64,000 nucleotides of DNA, from assembly GCA_031550525.1 (NCBI GenBank), contig JAVBON010000005.1, positions 6,017-70,016 of the forward strand, given 5' to 3'. Shown here in pieces: positions 34,843-43,447 of the stretch (the first letter of the stretch is position 1; every line of letters starts with the position of its first letter). Source of the DNA: WRHT01 sp031550525. Its GTDB lineage: Bacteria > Desulfobacterota > Desulfovibrionia > Desulfovibrionales > Desulfovibrionaceae. The translations under genes and the position numbers were made by a program. Below the pieces are notes generated by a model. That model ran no database searches and had not been told where the DNA came from. It saw nothing but the letters and a program-made list of their open reading frames with translations.

Positions 34843-35835
34843 TTACTTAAACCGCCACGTGTCTTTGGGAGCTAAAACTTGTTCTGGCTCGTCACTCTCC
34901 AGCCACTTTTGCGCTTCCTTATCGTTTTTAAGCCATGCATCCCAGAATTTTACGGATACGCGCATAATAGGGAGTAATTTTTCAGGAGGCAGAGGAGCCC
35001 CGCCGACCCGATTAATTCCGGCGAAAAGCATGTGGTAGCCCCCGTCTATGACCATCTCATATTTATGGCCTGGCCTTAGCTCCTTAAATACGCGCAAGCG
35101 CTCTTCCACAGTCTGTTTGCTGAAAATGGAGATGTCTTGCGTGCCGGTCATGATCAGCCAAGGAATGCAAACCTGCCCAAAAGGTTGTTTTATAGGAAAG
35201 GCCGGATAACTCGGGCTCATGATCAGAGCGGCTTTTATGCGTTTGTCCGTATAGCGGTTGCCGCCCATCTTCAAAGTCTCTCCGGATACGATTTGCGTGG
35301 TCAGCGCTCCGAAAGAGTGACCGGACATGCCGATATGTTCCGGGGCCAACCGCTTGAACAGCGGATGCGCTGGATTTGTGTTCCAGTCTTGTATGGAGTC
35401 AAGCACTCCGCGTACGTCATCCAGCCGCAAAGTCAGATTCACCGGCGATATCGCTGCGTGTATGGCGGCTTGCCGCCTTTCCTTATCTGGTTCATTCATC
35501 CATATTTCCTCATCGCTGCCTGGGTGTTGCAGCATGATTACGCAATAGCCGTTGGCCGCCCAGTGGCGCCCCAGGTAGCCATGGCCGGTGCGCGAACCGC
35601 CCAGGCCGTGGCTGAACAGGATAACAGGCGTGGGTTTTTGCGCTTCCGGCAGGTATACCCAAAGCGGTATGCTGCGCCCCGGCCCTGTTGCGCATTCCAG
35701 CTCCAGCAGGGTGACGTCGGCGGGCAGATTTCCTCTGGCCTTTTCCAAAGCGCCCCCCAACGCCGGGGCTTGGGATGCCATCAACAATATGGCGAATATC
35801 GCAAAAATGTGCATAAATATGTTTAGCTGGCGCAT
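34843..35835 (-). CDS. Secreted alpha/beta hydrolase (dienelactone hydrolase / PAF-acetylhydrolase-like)
   Basis: A 330-residue protein with a signal peptide (MRQLNIFMHIFAIFAILLMA, cleavage near ...APALGG). The oxyanion region is VILFSHGLGGSRTGHGYLG, the nucleophile elbow is GHSFG (Ser near residue 172), and the His is in MVIDGGYHMLF. Relatives act on short-chain esters or acylated phospholipids; the substrate is unknown. AGGA precedes the ATG at 35835. Confidence 0.85.
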   Translation of the reverse strand: MRQLNIFMHIFAIFAILLMASQAPALGGALEKARGNLPADVTLLELECATGPGRSIPLWVYLPEAQKPTPVILFSHGLGGSRTGHGYLGRHWAANGYCVIMLQHPGSDEEIWMNEPDKERRQAAIHAAISPVNLTLRLDDVRGVLDSIQDWNTNPAHPLFKRLAPEHIGMSGHSFGALTTQIVSGETLKMGGNRYTDKRIKAALIMSPSYPAFPIKQPFGQVCIPWLIMTGTQDISIFSKQTVEERLRVFKELRPGHKYEMVIDGGYHMLFAGINRVGGAPLPPEKLLPIMRVSVKFWDAWLKNDKEAQKWLESDEPEQVLAPKDTWRFK

Positions 35836-36052
35836 ATGATTTTCCTGTTTGCATATTCCGTTTCAAGGGCAGAGCATACAACATTTTTGACATTTTGCCA
35901 TACAGTTAGCGGTTACGGCAGTATATAGCGGGCAGGCTGAGTTTGTATTACCCCTCCGTTGCAAAGCCGTCTTTTTTCGGTTACCGGCGTTAAAAAAATC
36001 GGCTATTCGGGGCGTCGCTTTAATTGGGGCTGGCAGGCAAAACGCAATATAC

Positions 36053-36090
36053 AAAAAAACAAACCGGCTGCCGCAATATGCGGCAGCCGG
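36053..36090 (-). terminator. Terminator of dapA
   Basis: A 12-bp perfect stem (36064-36075 with 36079-36090, 3-nt loop) is followed on the minus strand by TTTGTTTTTTTG. It lies 28 nt past the dapA stop. Confidence 0.9.
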
Positions 36091-36117
36091 CAACATTTGC
36101 TGTACCAAGGCGTTTTT

Positions 36118-36999
36118 CTAGATAAGTCTTGCGGCTTTAAGCGCGGCCTTCAACTTATCCTGATTACCCTGCGCGGGCGCGCACAACGGCAACCGCATTT
36201 CAATATCCATTTTACCCATCATATGCAGCATGGTTTTTACCGGTATGGGATTGCTTTCTATAAAGCAGGCATGGCTGAGCTGCATAAGCTCGAAGTGAAG
36301 TTTTCTGGCCTTGGCGGCGTCGCCTGCAAACCAGGCGCGGCACATGTCCGACATAATCTTGGGTTGCAGGTTGGAAACTACCGATATAACGCCGGAACCG
36401 CCAACGGACAGAGTGGGCAACACGGTAAAATCGTCGCCGGAGAGCATTACGAACTTGCCGTCGTCGCACTGCTCCATAATGTCTGAAATCTGGCAGAGGT
36501 CCGCGCTGGCTTCTTTGCAGCCTATTACGGTGGGAATTTCCTTATACATGCGTATCATGGTGGCGGCGGCTATATTGGAGCCGGTGCGGCCAGGCACGTT
36601 GTATACCAGCATGGGCAAATCGCACTCGGCGGCAATGGCCTTGAAGTGCTGAAAAATACCTTCCTGCGTGGGTTTGTTGTAGTAGGGGCTGATCATAAGG
36701 CCGGCGTCGGCTCCGGCTTTTTTTGCATATTTAAGCAGGCTTATGGCTTCGGCTGTGTTGTTGGAGCCCGCCCCGGCAATGACTGGAACCCGTTTTTTGG
36801 CCTGGTCTATACAAATGCTGATGACCTTTTCGTGTTCGTCATGGCTGAGGGTGGCTGATTCGCCTGTGGTACCACAGGGCACAAGACCGTGGATGCCTTG
36901 CCCAATCTGCCATTCAATAAGGTCGCGGTAGGCGGTTTCGTCTACGCGGCCGTTTCTGAACGGAGTGACAAGAGCGGTAAATGCGCCTGCAAATTGCAT
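36118..36999 (-). CDS. dapA: 4-hydroxy-tetrahydrodipicolinate synthase
   Basis: It condenses pyruvate with aspartate semialdehyde, the first committed step to diaminopimelate. The 293-residue protein has GAFTALVTPF, the CGTTGESATL pyruvate-binding motif, the Tyr in YNVPGRTG, and the Schiff-base Lys162 in VIGCKEAS. The ATG at 36999 follows AAGGAG; an upstream extension to 37056 lies beyond that SD and is rejected. It stands alone with its own terminator. Confidence 0.96.
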   Translation of the reverse strand: MQFAGAFTALVTPFRNGRVDETAYRDLIEWQIGQGIHGLVPCGTTGESATLSHDEHEKVISICIDQAKKRVPVIAGAGSNNTAEAISLLKYAKKAGADAGLMISPYYNKPTQEGIFQHFKAIAAECDLPMLVYNVPGRTGSNIAAATMIRMYKEIPTVIGCKEASADLCQISDIMEQCDDGKFVMLSGDDFTVLPTLSVGGSGVISVVSNLQPKIMSDMCRAWFAGDAAKARKLHFELMQLSHACFIESNPIPVKTMLHMMGKMDIEMRLPLCAPAQGNQDKLKAALKAARLI

Positions 37000-37200
37000 G
37001 AAACAACTCCTTACTCTTTGCGTGTTTAGACTGAAAAACGCATTGACGCCAGCCAATACGTTTACCTGTCGGATTTAAATACAGGTGCACGGAGTGACCG
37101 CATCTGTCAAGAAAATTATGCTATTACGGCCTGCCGGGCCATGATGCGGCCATGGGGATGAAGTTTATTGGCATGACAATATGCGACTGCTTTGATATTA

Positions 37201-37228
37201 TTACAGCCTTGCTTGTACAAGGCTGTAA
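37201..37228. promoter_or_regulatory. Perfect inverted repeat upstream of the outer-membrane protein gene
   Basis: TTACAGCCTTG (37201-37211) and CAAGGCTGTAA (37218-37228) flank a 6-nt loop, 43 nt before the OMP start codon. It may be an operator overlapping the promoter or a 5' hairpin protecting the mRNA. It does not end in a T-run. Confidence 0.5.
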
Positions 37229-37270
37229 ATTACTATATTTGTGTGCTTATTGGGCATTAAGGAGGAAGGT

Positions 37271-38002
37271 ATGAAAAAATTGATGCTGGTTTGCGTGTTG
37301 GCCGCGGGGTTGCTGTTTCCCGCTGCGGGCGAGGCGGCCATTGGCTTGTACGCCGGGCCGAAAGTCGGTTTCTCAAGTACTAAACTTACCAATAACAGCC
37401 TTGATTTGGATTGGAAATATTATTCGGGTTATAACGACGCCTCGGCGGATATGGGAGACGAAAGCAGCTCCGGCTTTGGCGGCGGTTTTTTTGTGGGCTA
37501 CAACTTCAACACCAGATTCAACATTCCGTTCCGCGTGGAATTTGACACCACCTTCAGAATAATGGACGTGGACGAGTGGGTTAATACAGACCTTTGGGTA
37601 AGCAACTTCGCTTATCTGCCCGTCAACCTGCATTATGAGACTACCGGCTCATATTCCGCCATGTTCAACCTCTGGTTTGACATACCTGTGGGCAAATTTC
37701 CGGTGCGGCCCTATGTGGGCGGCGGAATTGGCGCGGGTGGCGTCACTTACGACCTGGACGCAAACGTTGGGAACGGCTACATATATGATAGCGAAAGCGG
37801 CTCCGACGCGGCCTTTGCCTGGATGGTGGGCGCCGGTATAAGCTACGACCTGAACAACCTGCTCACTTTGGATATAGGCTACAGATACACCAAAGCCAAC
37901 GATATTGAGGTAGAAGTAATAGATGCTTACGATGCCTCGCTTAAGGCAAATATTTCCAGCAAAACCCACGACATTATGCTGGCTGTCAGGTTCAATTTTT
38001 AA
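37271..38002 (+). CDS. Outer-membrane beta-barrel protein
   Basis: A 243-residue protein with a signal peptide (MKKLMLVCVLAAGLLFPAAG, cleavage near EAA). The mature part alternates polar and aromatic residues in strand-length segments (GLYAGPKVGFSSTKL, GGGFFVGYNFN, FPVRPYVGGGIGAGGVTYDL, LLTLDIGYRYTKA) and ends in the C-terminal Phe signature LAVRFNF used by the BAM machinery. It looks like an 8-stranded OmpA-barrel/OmpW-like porin or surface protein; function unknown. A strong GGAGGAAGG precedes the ATG at 37271. Confidence 0.88.
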   Translation: MKKLMLVCVLAAGLLFPAAGEAAIGLYAGPKVGFSSTKLTNNSLDLDWKYYSGYNDASADMGDESSSGFGGGFFVGYNFNTRFNIPFRVEFDTTFRIMDVDEWVNTDLWVSNFAYLPVNLHYETTGSYSAMFNLWFDIPVGKFPVRPYVGGGIGAGGVTYDLDANVGNGYIYDSESGSDAAFAWMVGAGISYDLNNLLTLDIGYRYTKANDIEVEVIDAYDASLKANISSKTHDIMLAVRFNF

Positions 38003-38130
38003 GGGCCTTACATAATTTGGATTCGGCGCTTGCCGCGCCACACCGGTGCGGGCGCCAGCTTGTGTAAAAAGTGCAAACTTGCGCGGTCCGCATGGGCCAA
38101 GGTTACTAAATTGAGTGGCAAGTGGGTTTG

Positions 38131-38340
38131 AAATAGCCCCCCCACAGTATTGCTTGCTATATGGCTCTCCAGCCAAAAAACCGTTGTGCTTCCGCTACAC
38201 CAGCTACACTTGCTGTTCTGGGCGGACAATTTTGCAGGAAAGCGGAATAGGACGCCGGAGCGGCTGAATATCGACACAGCCTAAGGGGTGAGGCACAGGA
38301 GTGCCAAATCAACCCAGCGTTTATAAATTTGCCTTCATCA
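38131..38340 (-). repeat. Family A/B dispersed repeat, composite copy
   Basis: Read on the minus strand it starts GATGAAGGCAAATTTATAAA, CGCTGGGTTGATTTGG, GTGCCTCACCCCTTAGG and ends with AAGCACAACGGTTTTTTGGC, combining the A ends with the B body also found at 3329-3440. It fills most of the 416-bp gap between the OMP and the helicase gene. Confidence 0.65.
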
Positions 38341-38352
38341 ACTGTGCCTTTC

Positions 38353-38406
38353 AAAATACGTAATCGGCCCCATCACCGTATGGCGATGGGGCCGATTACG
38401 TATTTT
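38353..38406. terminator. 22-bp perfect hairpin, terminator of the DEAD-box gene
   Basis: Positions 38353-38374 are exactly complementary to 38385-38406, with a 10-nt loop. The arm begins AAAATACG, so each strand ends in TTTT after the stem. It lies 12 nt past the helicase stop on the minus strand and can work in both directions. The arm length is far beyond what termination needs. Confidence 0.8.
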
Positions 38407-38418
38407 ACGAAGTGGTTT

Positions 38419-40119
38419 CTAGTTTTCTGGCTTTGCGGGCACCACGTTTATCTTGGCGCCGCGAAGCTGGGTTTTGTTCAGGGCATCCATAATCTGCCCG
38501 GCGTGTTCGACCGGCACTTCCACAAAGCTGAAGCGATCGTGTATTTCTATGGCGCCGATAATGCGGCCGGACAGTCCGGTTTCGCCGGTAATGGCCCCCA
38601 CTATGTCGCGCGGGGTTATGTGGAATTTGCTGCCCGCGTTTATGAACAGGCGGCTCATGTTGCGGAACTGGCGGCCTTTGGGCTGCGGGCCGCGCGCCTT
38701 GGCCCCCTTGAATGGAGCTGTTTTACGGTCCGGGCGCGGGGCGTTTTTGTCCTGCCAGGGCTGGCGTTCCGGTATTGGCTCTATTTCCGGCCCATTGAAG
38801 CTCTGGTCTTTTTCAATAAGCATTTTGAACAGGGCGGCCGCAACCTGCATGGCCGAGGTATTGTCGTCCAATAGGCTGGAGAGCAAAAGCTCGTGCCGGT
38901 CTATTTTTTTTGAATCAAGGTCGCTCTCGCGCAGGGCTTCCACCTTGGCGCGTATATCGTCCAGCATTCTGCCGGTTTTAAGCTCGTTAACCTCGCGGCG
39001 GCTGGGCAGCGCGCCCTTTTTTATCTCGGCTTTGGTGTAGCGGGCTATATCACGCAGCTTGTACTGCTCGCGCGGGGTTACAAAGGTAAGGGCCTTACCG
39101 CTGCGTCCGGCCCTGCCGGTGCGGCCTATGCGGTGCACGTAGCTTTCAACGTCTATGGGTATGTCGAAGTTGACAACCAGATCAACGTCGTCCACGTCCA
39201 GCCCGCGCGCGGCCCCGTCCGTGGCTACCAAAAGCTCTATGCTGCCGTTTCTGAAGCGGTTCATTACGCGATCGCGCTGGCTTTGGGCCAGGTTGCCGTG
39301 CAGCGCGTCGGCCTGGTAGCCGCGCGCCATAAGGTGAGTGGTAAGCTCGTCCACACCCAGTTTGGTTGAGCAAAAGATAATGCCTTTGCGCACTTCCTGA
39401 CTATCCAGCACCAGACAGAGGGCGTCGGCCTTTTGGAACTGCCGCACGTCGTAGTAATACTGCTCTATGCCGGAAACGGTTATTTCTTTTTGGGTGATTT
39501 TTATAAATTCCGGATCGCGCAGGTAGTTTTTGGTCAAATCCAGAATGGGGCGCGGCATGGTGGCCGAGAAGCAGACCTTGCGGCAGTCCTCGGGGGCGGA
39601 TTTAAGCACCAGCTCAATATCTTCGCGAAAGCCCATATCCAGCATTTCATCCGCTTCGTCCAGCACCAGAGTTTCCAGATGCTCCAGGTTCAGGGTTTTG
39701 CGTTGCAAATGGTCCAGCACGCGGCCCGGCGTGCCCACTACTATGTGCACGCCGCGCTCAAGGGCGCGGAACTGTCGCTCCAGCGACTGGCCGCCGTATA
39801 CGGGCAAAATGCTTACGCCGTGCATATGCGCGGCCAGGCTGGATATTTCTTCCGATACCTGCATGGCCAGCTCGCGCGTGGGGCAGAGCACCAGGGCCTG
39901 GGTTTTTTTGCTGCGCAGGTTAAGCTGATTTAAAAGCGGCAGCCCAAAGGCAGCGGTTTTGCCTGTGCCGGTTTGGGCCTGCCCGACCATATCCCGACCG
40001 GATAGTAGGCAGGGTATGGCAAGGGCCTGTATGGGGGTGGGCTCTTCAAAGCCAAGGTCTGAAACGGCCTTCAACAATTCTTTGGAAAGGCCAAGTTCTG
40101 AAAAACCGCGGGTAGTCAT
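38419..40119 (-). CDS. DEAD-box RNA helicase (DeaD/CsdA-like)
   Basis: An ATP-dependent RNA helicase of 566 residues for ribosome assembly or RNA decay. Motifs: Q motif near residue 20-30, motif I AQTGTGKT near 50, DEAD box VLDEADEMLDMGF near 155, SAT, and HRIGRTGRAGR near 330. The C-terminal region (about 490-566, ITPRDIVGAITGETGL...) is the DbpA-type RNA-binding domain. The ATG at 40119 has GGAG upstream; a TTG one codon earlier is less likely. A perfect TTCCGGC/GCCGGAA leader hairpin (40156-40173) could take part in cold or auto-regulation. Confidence 0.93.
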   Translation of the reverse strand: MTTRGFSELGLSKELLKAVSDLGFEEPTPIQALAIPCLLSGRDMVGQAQTGTGKTAAFGLPLLNQLNLRSKKTQALVLCPTRELAMQVSEEISSLAAHMHGVSILPVYGGQSLERQFRALERGVHIVVGTPGRVLDHLQRKTLNLEHLETLVLDEADEMLDMGFREDIELVLKSAPEDCRKVCFSATMPRPILDLTKNYLRDPEFIKITQKEITVSGIEQYYYDVRQFQKADALCLVLDSQEVRKGIIFCSTKLGVDELTTHLMARGYQADALHGNLAQSQRDRVMNRFRNGSIELLVATDGAARGLDVDDVDLVVNFDIPIDVESYVHRIGRTGRAGRSGKALTFVTPREQYKLRDIARYTKAEIKKGALPSRREVNELKTGRMLDDIRAKVEALRESDLDSKKIDRHELLLSSLLDDNTSAMQVAAALFKMLIEKDQSFNGPEIEPIPERQPWQDKNAPRPDRKTAPFKGAKARGPQPKGRQFRNMSRLFINAGSKFHITPRDIVGAITGETGLSGRIIGAIEIHDRFSFVEVPVEHAGQIMDALNKTQLRGAKINVVPAKPEN

Positions 40120-40350
40120 CAATTCTCCAATCTTTGTTCAAAGATGCGGCGGCATTTCCGGCCGTTGCCGGAAGCTTTGCCACAGGCCGACAGGCCGCAT
40201 GCTTTGCGTGGCTCTGCCCGCTACAGTGGTGAGCAGGCCGTAAATGCCGTGCCACATGCGCTTAAAGTGTTGTGCCGCCGTCTGCCGTCAAAGTTTAGTG
40301 TATATTTTGGGGTTGCCGCGTTGGGCGCGGCTGGCGGCGACAAAAAAAAT

Positions 40351-41040
40351 TTAAAGGGTTATGGCCTCGCCGGGGCGCATTGCCATGTGTTGCGCTTTTG
40401 GGGCGCTTTTTGCCAAATATTGCGTAAAATCATCCATGCTTTGGGCAAGGCGGGGGAATGTGCCCCAGTGCATGGGCGTAACCTTGCTGGCCTGCAAAAA
40501 ACCGGCGGCCAGGGCAGCCTGGCGTTTATCCATGGTAAAAAGGCCGCCAGCGGGCAACAGGGCCAGGTCTATGTCGTACAAAGAGCCCCAGGTTTGCATG
40601 TTGCTGAAAATGCCGGTGTCTCCTGCATGGTATATGGTAATGCCGTCTTGCATTTGCAAAATAAAGCCCGTGGGCAGGCCCGCGTCGCTGGTGTGGGTGG
40701 CTTCCGTCATGGTAATGCTGACGCCCTTGAATTCGGCGCTGCCGCCTATGTTAAAGCCTATGCCGTTAAAGACAAGCTCCGGCGGAAGGCCAAGGGAGAG
40801 CAGCTCGGTTGGAATGCCCACCACCGCGCCTAACTGGGCCTTGTGCTTTTTGCACAGGGGCACGGCATCGCCCACATGGTCGCTGTGCAAATGGGTAAGC
40901 AGCACCAGATCGACTTTGGCTATATCTTCCCAGTTGCAATCCGCTTTTGGGTTTGCCGTGAAAAACGGGTCGATCAAAATACTTACGTCGTCGCATTCTA
41001 TCTGAAAATTGGCATGGCCGTGCCAGGTAACTTTTGTCAT
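40351..41040 (-). CDS. UPF0173-family metal-dependent hydrolase
   Basis: A 229-residue cytoplasmic metallo-beta-lactamase-fold protein. It has the compact N-terminus MTKVTWHGHANFQIE, the metal motif THLHSDHVGD, and further ligands in EATHTSD and IYHAGDTG. It aligns with the conserved UPF0173 family (RomA/UlaG relatives), whose physiological substrate is not firmly known. The ATG at 41040 gives the family's usual start; GGTGAT lies upstream. An ORF extension to 41115 is rejected. It is 231 bp upstream of the helicase gene, same strand. Confidence 0.88.
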   Translation of the reverse strand: MTKVTWHGHANFQIECDDVSILIDPFFTANPKADCNWEDIAKVDLVLLTHLHSDHVGDAVPLCKKHKAQLGAVVGIPTELLSLGLPPELVFNGIGFNIGGSAEFKGVSITMTEATHTSDAGLPTGFILQMQDGITIYHAGDTGIFSNMQTWGSLYDIDLALLPAGGLFTMDKRQAALAAGFLQASKVTPMHWGTFPRLAQSMDDFTQYLAKSAPKAQHMAMRPGEAITL

Positions 41041-41295
41041 AATATCACCAAGGGGATCCGGCTGGTAAAAGCTGCGCGCGGCGGCCGGAAGCGCCGCTAT
41101 TGTTCGCTGGTGCAACCCATATCAGGGCAAGGGGCGGGTGTAAACCCGTAACTTTAAATACTCGCGCCCGGTTTTTCTTCTTTGGCAATGCAGTTGGCTC
41201 AGGGCGGATGCGGCGTGTGTAAGTTTTAGCAGTCGTTCGGCGCGGGTGTAAGCCCAAAAAACAGTAATACAGGCAAATACCAGGCTGGGCACGCC

Positions 41296-42189
41296 CTAAA
41301 CCAGGCGCCACCTGGAGCGTTTTTCCAGATAATGCCCAAGCCCGGCTATTACCAGCGAAATGCCCAGATACATCAGCGTTATGGTAATCCATAACTCAAA
41401 AACCATATAGGTGGTATTCATTATTTCGCGGCCCTGAAAGGTGAGCTCGGCTACGGATATGGCTGAAACGATGGAGGAATCCTTAATCAGCGAGATCGAT
41501 TGGCTGATAAGCGGCGGGAGCATCAGCCTGAATGCCTGCGGCAGAATTACGCGCAGCAGAGTGACCCTGCGGGGCAGCCCCAGCGAGGCCGCAGCCTCCC
41601 ATTGGCCTTTTGGCACACTCTCAAGCCCGGCCCGCACTATCTCCGCTGCATAGGCTCCCTCGTACACGCCAAGGGCCAGCACGGCGGAAAAAAAGAAGCT
41701 CAGGTTGTCGCCAAGGGGGAAGAGCACCCAGGCAAAGGGCGCCGCCGCTAGGGCAGAGCGCAGTTTAGCCCAGTCTATGTATGGCTCGAAGAGCATGCCC
41801 ACGAAAAAATACACTACAAAAACAACAATCAGAGGCGGAATATTACGCACCGCCCCCACATAAGTGCCTGCCAGCAGCCGCGAGAACAGCCGCGAACCGC
41901 AGCGCATGAACCCGAAGCACAGTCCAAGCCCCCAAGCCAGTAAAAATGACCAGAACCCCAGCCGCAAGGTTACGCCAAGCCCCCTCAGCAGTAACCCTGA
42001 GTGCAGGCTGCCGTCTTCATCGCGCCACGCAAAATATTTTTGCAGCCCGGCCCAGTCCCAGGCATAGCCCGTGCCGCCGTCACCGCCGCACAGCATATAC
42101 AGCGCGGCCATGGCAATAAGGGCAAGCAGTCCCAAATCCACCAGCAGCCTGTGGCTGATTCTGTATTTTTTTTTGCGGTATGCGGGCAT
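41296..42189 (-). CDS. Amino-acid ABC transporter permease
   Basis: A HisM/GlnP-type permease of 297 residues with several transmembrane helices and the EAA loop (EAAASLGLPRRVTLLRVILP) that docks the ATPase. A large periplasmic loop of about 35 residues follows helix 1, as in GltJ-like permeases. It pairs with the permease at 43448-44350. There is no SD before the ATG at 42189; a family E repeat ends 2 nt upstream, so translation signals may have been altered. No ATPase gene is seen. Confidence 0.9.
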   Translation of the reverse strand: MPAYRKKKYRISHRLLVDLGLLALIAMAALYMLCGGDGGTGYAWDWAGLQKYFAWRDEDGSLHSGLLLRGLGVTLRLGFWSFLLAWGLGLCFGFMRCGSRLFSRLLAGTYVGAVRNIPPLIVVFVVYFFVGMLFEPYIDWAKLRSALAAAPFAWVLFPLGDNLSFFFSAVLALGVYEGAYAAEIVRAGLESVPKGQWEAAASLGLPRRVTLLRVILPQAFRLMLPPLISQSISLIKDSSIVSAISVAELTFQGREIMNTTYMVFELWITITLMYLGISLVIAGLGHYLEKRSRWRLV

Positions 42190-42190
42190 T

Positions 42191-42391
42191 GTAAGAATTC
42201 GAGAGAGGGGAGAAGAAACCCTTTGAAAAGGGGCGATATATTCCCCCTTTGATTCGCCGCGTCCTGCGGCTCACCCCTTCGGGGCGCCTCCGCTTCGCTA
42301 CGGCGTCCAATTCCGCTTTCCTGCGGAATTGTCGAGCTCTCACCCCTCATCCTCCTAAACTTTTCAATTATTTAGCATTAGGTTAGGGTTA
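42191..42391 (-). repeat. Family E repeat interrupted by family B sequence
   Basis: Its two ends match the inverse of 61301-61418: GTAAGAATTCGAGAGAGGGG at one side and GAGCTCTCACCCC ... CTAAACTTTTCAATTATTTA, then GCATTAGG, at the other. The middle (about 42236-42335) is instead a family B block (CTCACCCCTTCGGGG, GTCCAATTCCGCTTTCCTGC). It fills half of the 404-bp gap between the binding protein and permease genes; the remainder (42392-42593) shows nothing recognisable. Confidence 0.75.
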
Positions 42392-42593
42392 AAATTACTT
42401 GCCGCAGCACGTTATACTGGAGGTAAGCCATGGCGGCGCTATGGTATGCCTGATGTTACACATGCATGTCACTGCTTACAGAGTGCTTATAGCTGGAGTT
42501 AACTGTTTTTGAGCGCAAGCTTGATAGGAAGCTCAAGCCGGAGGATAAGGGCTGCCCAAGGCAAGCCCTTATCCGGTTTTCAAAAGCCAGTTT

Positions 42594-43418
42594 CTATTTT
42601 ATCAGCTTTTCCCAATCGGCGCTGTTAAACCAGTAGTCGTGGCGCTCTTGCAGCCAGCCTTCGTCGCTGACTATGCGAACCCAAGAGTTGAGCACGTTGA
42701 CGGAGTCGGGGTCGCCTTTGCGCAGGGCAAAGGCGATGGATTCGTGCGTAAAGGGCTTTTTGAGCGGGGTAAAGGCCTTATCGGGATTTTTTATGGCCTG
42801 AAAGGCGGGCAAGGGCATGCTGGATACCATGGCGTGGGCTCGGCCTACCAGCACCTCTTGCACTGCCTGCGATTCATCGTCAAAGTAGCGGATTTTGGCC
42901 TTGGGCATGAATTTTTTAACCGCCGCCTCGGATGATGCGCCCGTGCGCAGGGCAATAATCACTTCCGGCTTGTTGAAGTCGTCAACGCTGGAGAAACCGG
43001 CGGCTTTTTGCTTGCTGGCCAGAATATCCATGCCGGAGTAGTCGTACGGATCGGTGAAGTTAACCTTGAGGGCGCGGTCCATGCGCACGCTCATGCCGCC
43101 TACTATGATGTCGAATTTGCCGGTGAGCAGGGCGGGTATGATGCCACTCCAATCCGTTTGCACCAGCTCGAGTTTAAGGCCCAAATCTTTGGCCAGGCGC
43201 TGGGCTACGTCAACTTCAAAACCTATGAGCTTGCCGCTTTTATCTGGCATGGCCCATGGCACAAAGCTGGAAAGGCCCACTTTAAGGGTGCCGCGTTTAA
43301 CAGCCTGGTTGATCATGCTGTCTTCCACCAGCGTTTGTTGGGCGGAAGCGGCAAAACACGCGGCGGCGCCAAGGGTTATTACGGCGGCGGCCAGCAGGGT
43401 TACGATAATTTTACGCAT
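42594..43418 (-). CDS. Amino-acid ABC transporter substrate-binding protein
   Basis: A 274-residue periplasmic receptor of the polar amino-acid class (SBP_bac_3). The signal peptide is MRKIIVTLLAAAVITLGAAA with cleavage near AASA-QQ. Ligand-site segments are LKVGLSSFVPWAMPDKSGKLIGFEVDVAQ, FDIIVGGMSVRMDRA, and IALRTGASSEAA. The ligand is probably a glutamate/glutamine- or arginine-like amino acid, not decided from sequence. GGAG lies 7 nt before the ATG at 43418. It is 29 nt after the second permease gene. Confidence 0.92.
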   Translation of the reverse strand: MRKIIVTLLAAAVITLGAAACFAASAQQTLVEDSMINQAVKRGTLKVGLSSFVPWAMPDKSGKLIGFEVDVAQRLAKDLGLKLELVQTDWSGIIPALLTGKFDIIVGGMSVRMDRALKVNFTDPYDYSGMDILASKQKAAGFSSVDDFNKPEVIIALRTGASSEAAVKKFMPKAKIRYFDDESQAVQEVLVGRAHAMVSSMPLPAFQAIKNPDKAFTPLKKPFTHESIAFALRKGDPDSVNVLNSWVRIVSDEGWLQERHDYWFNSADWEKLIK

Positions 43419-43447
43419 ATGTTTGCTCCATGGTTTTATTAAAGTTC

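Noticed and set aside
34739..35038. 99-codon plus-strand ORF starting after the VOC gene
   Set aside because: It runs into the alpha/beta hydrolase gene in antisense, with no SD or known domain.
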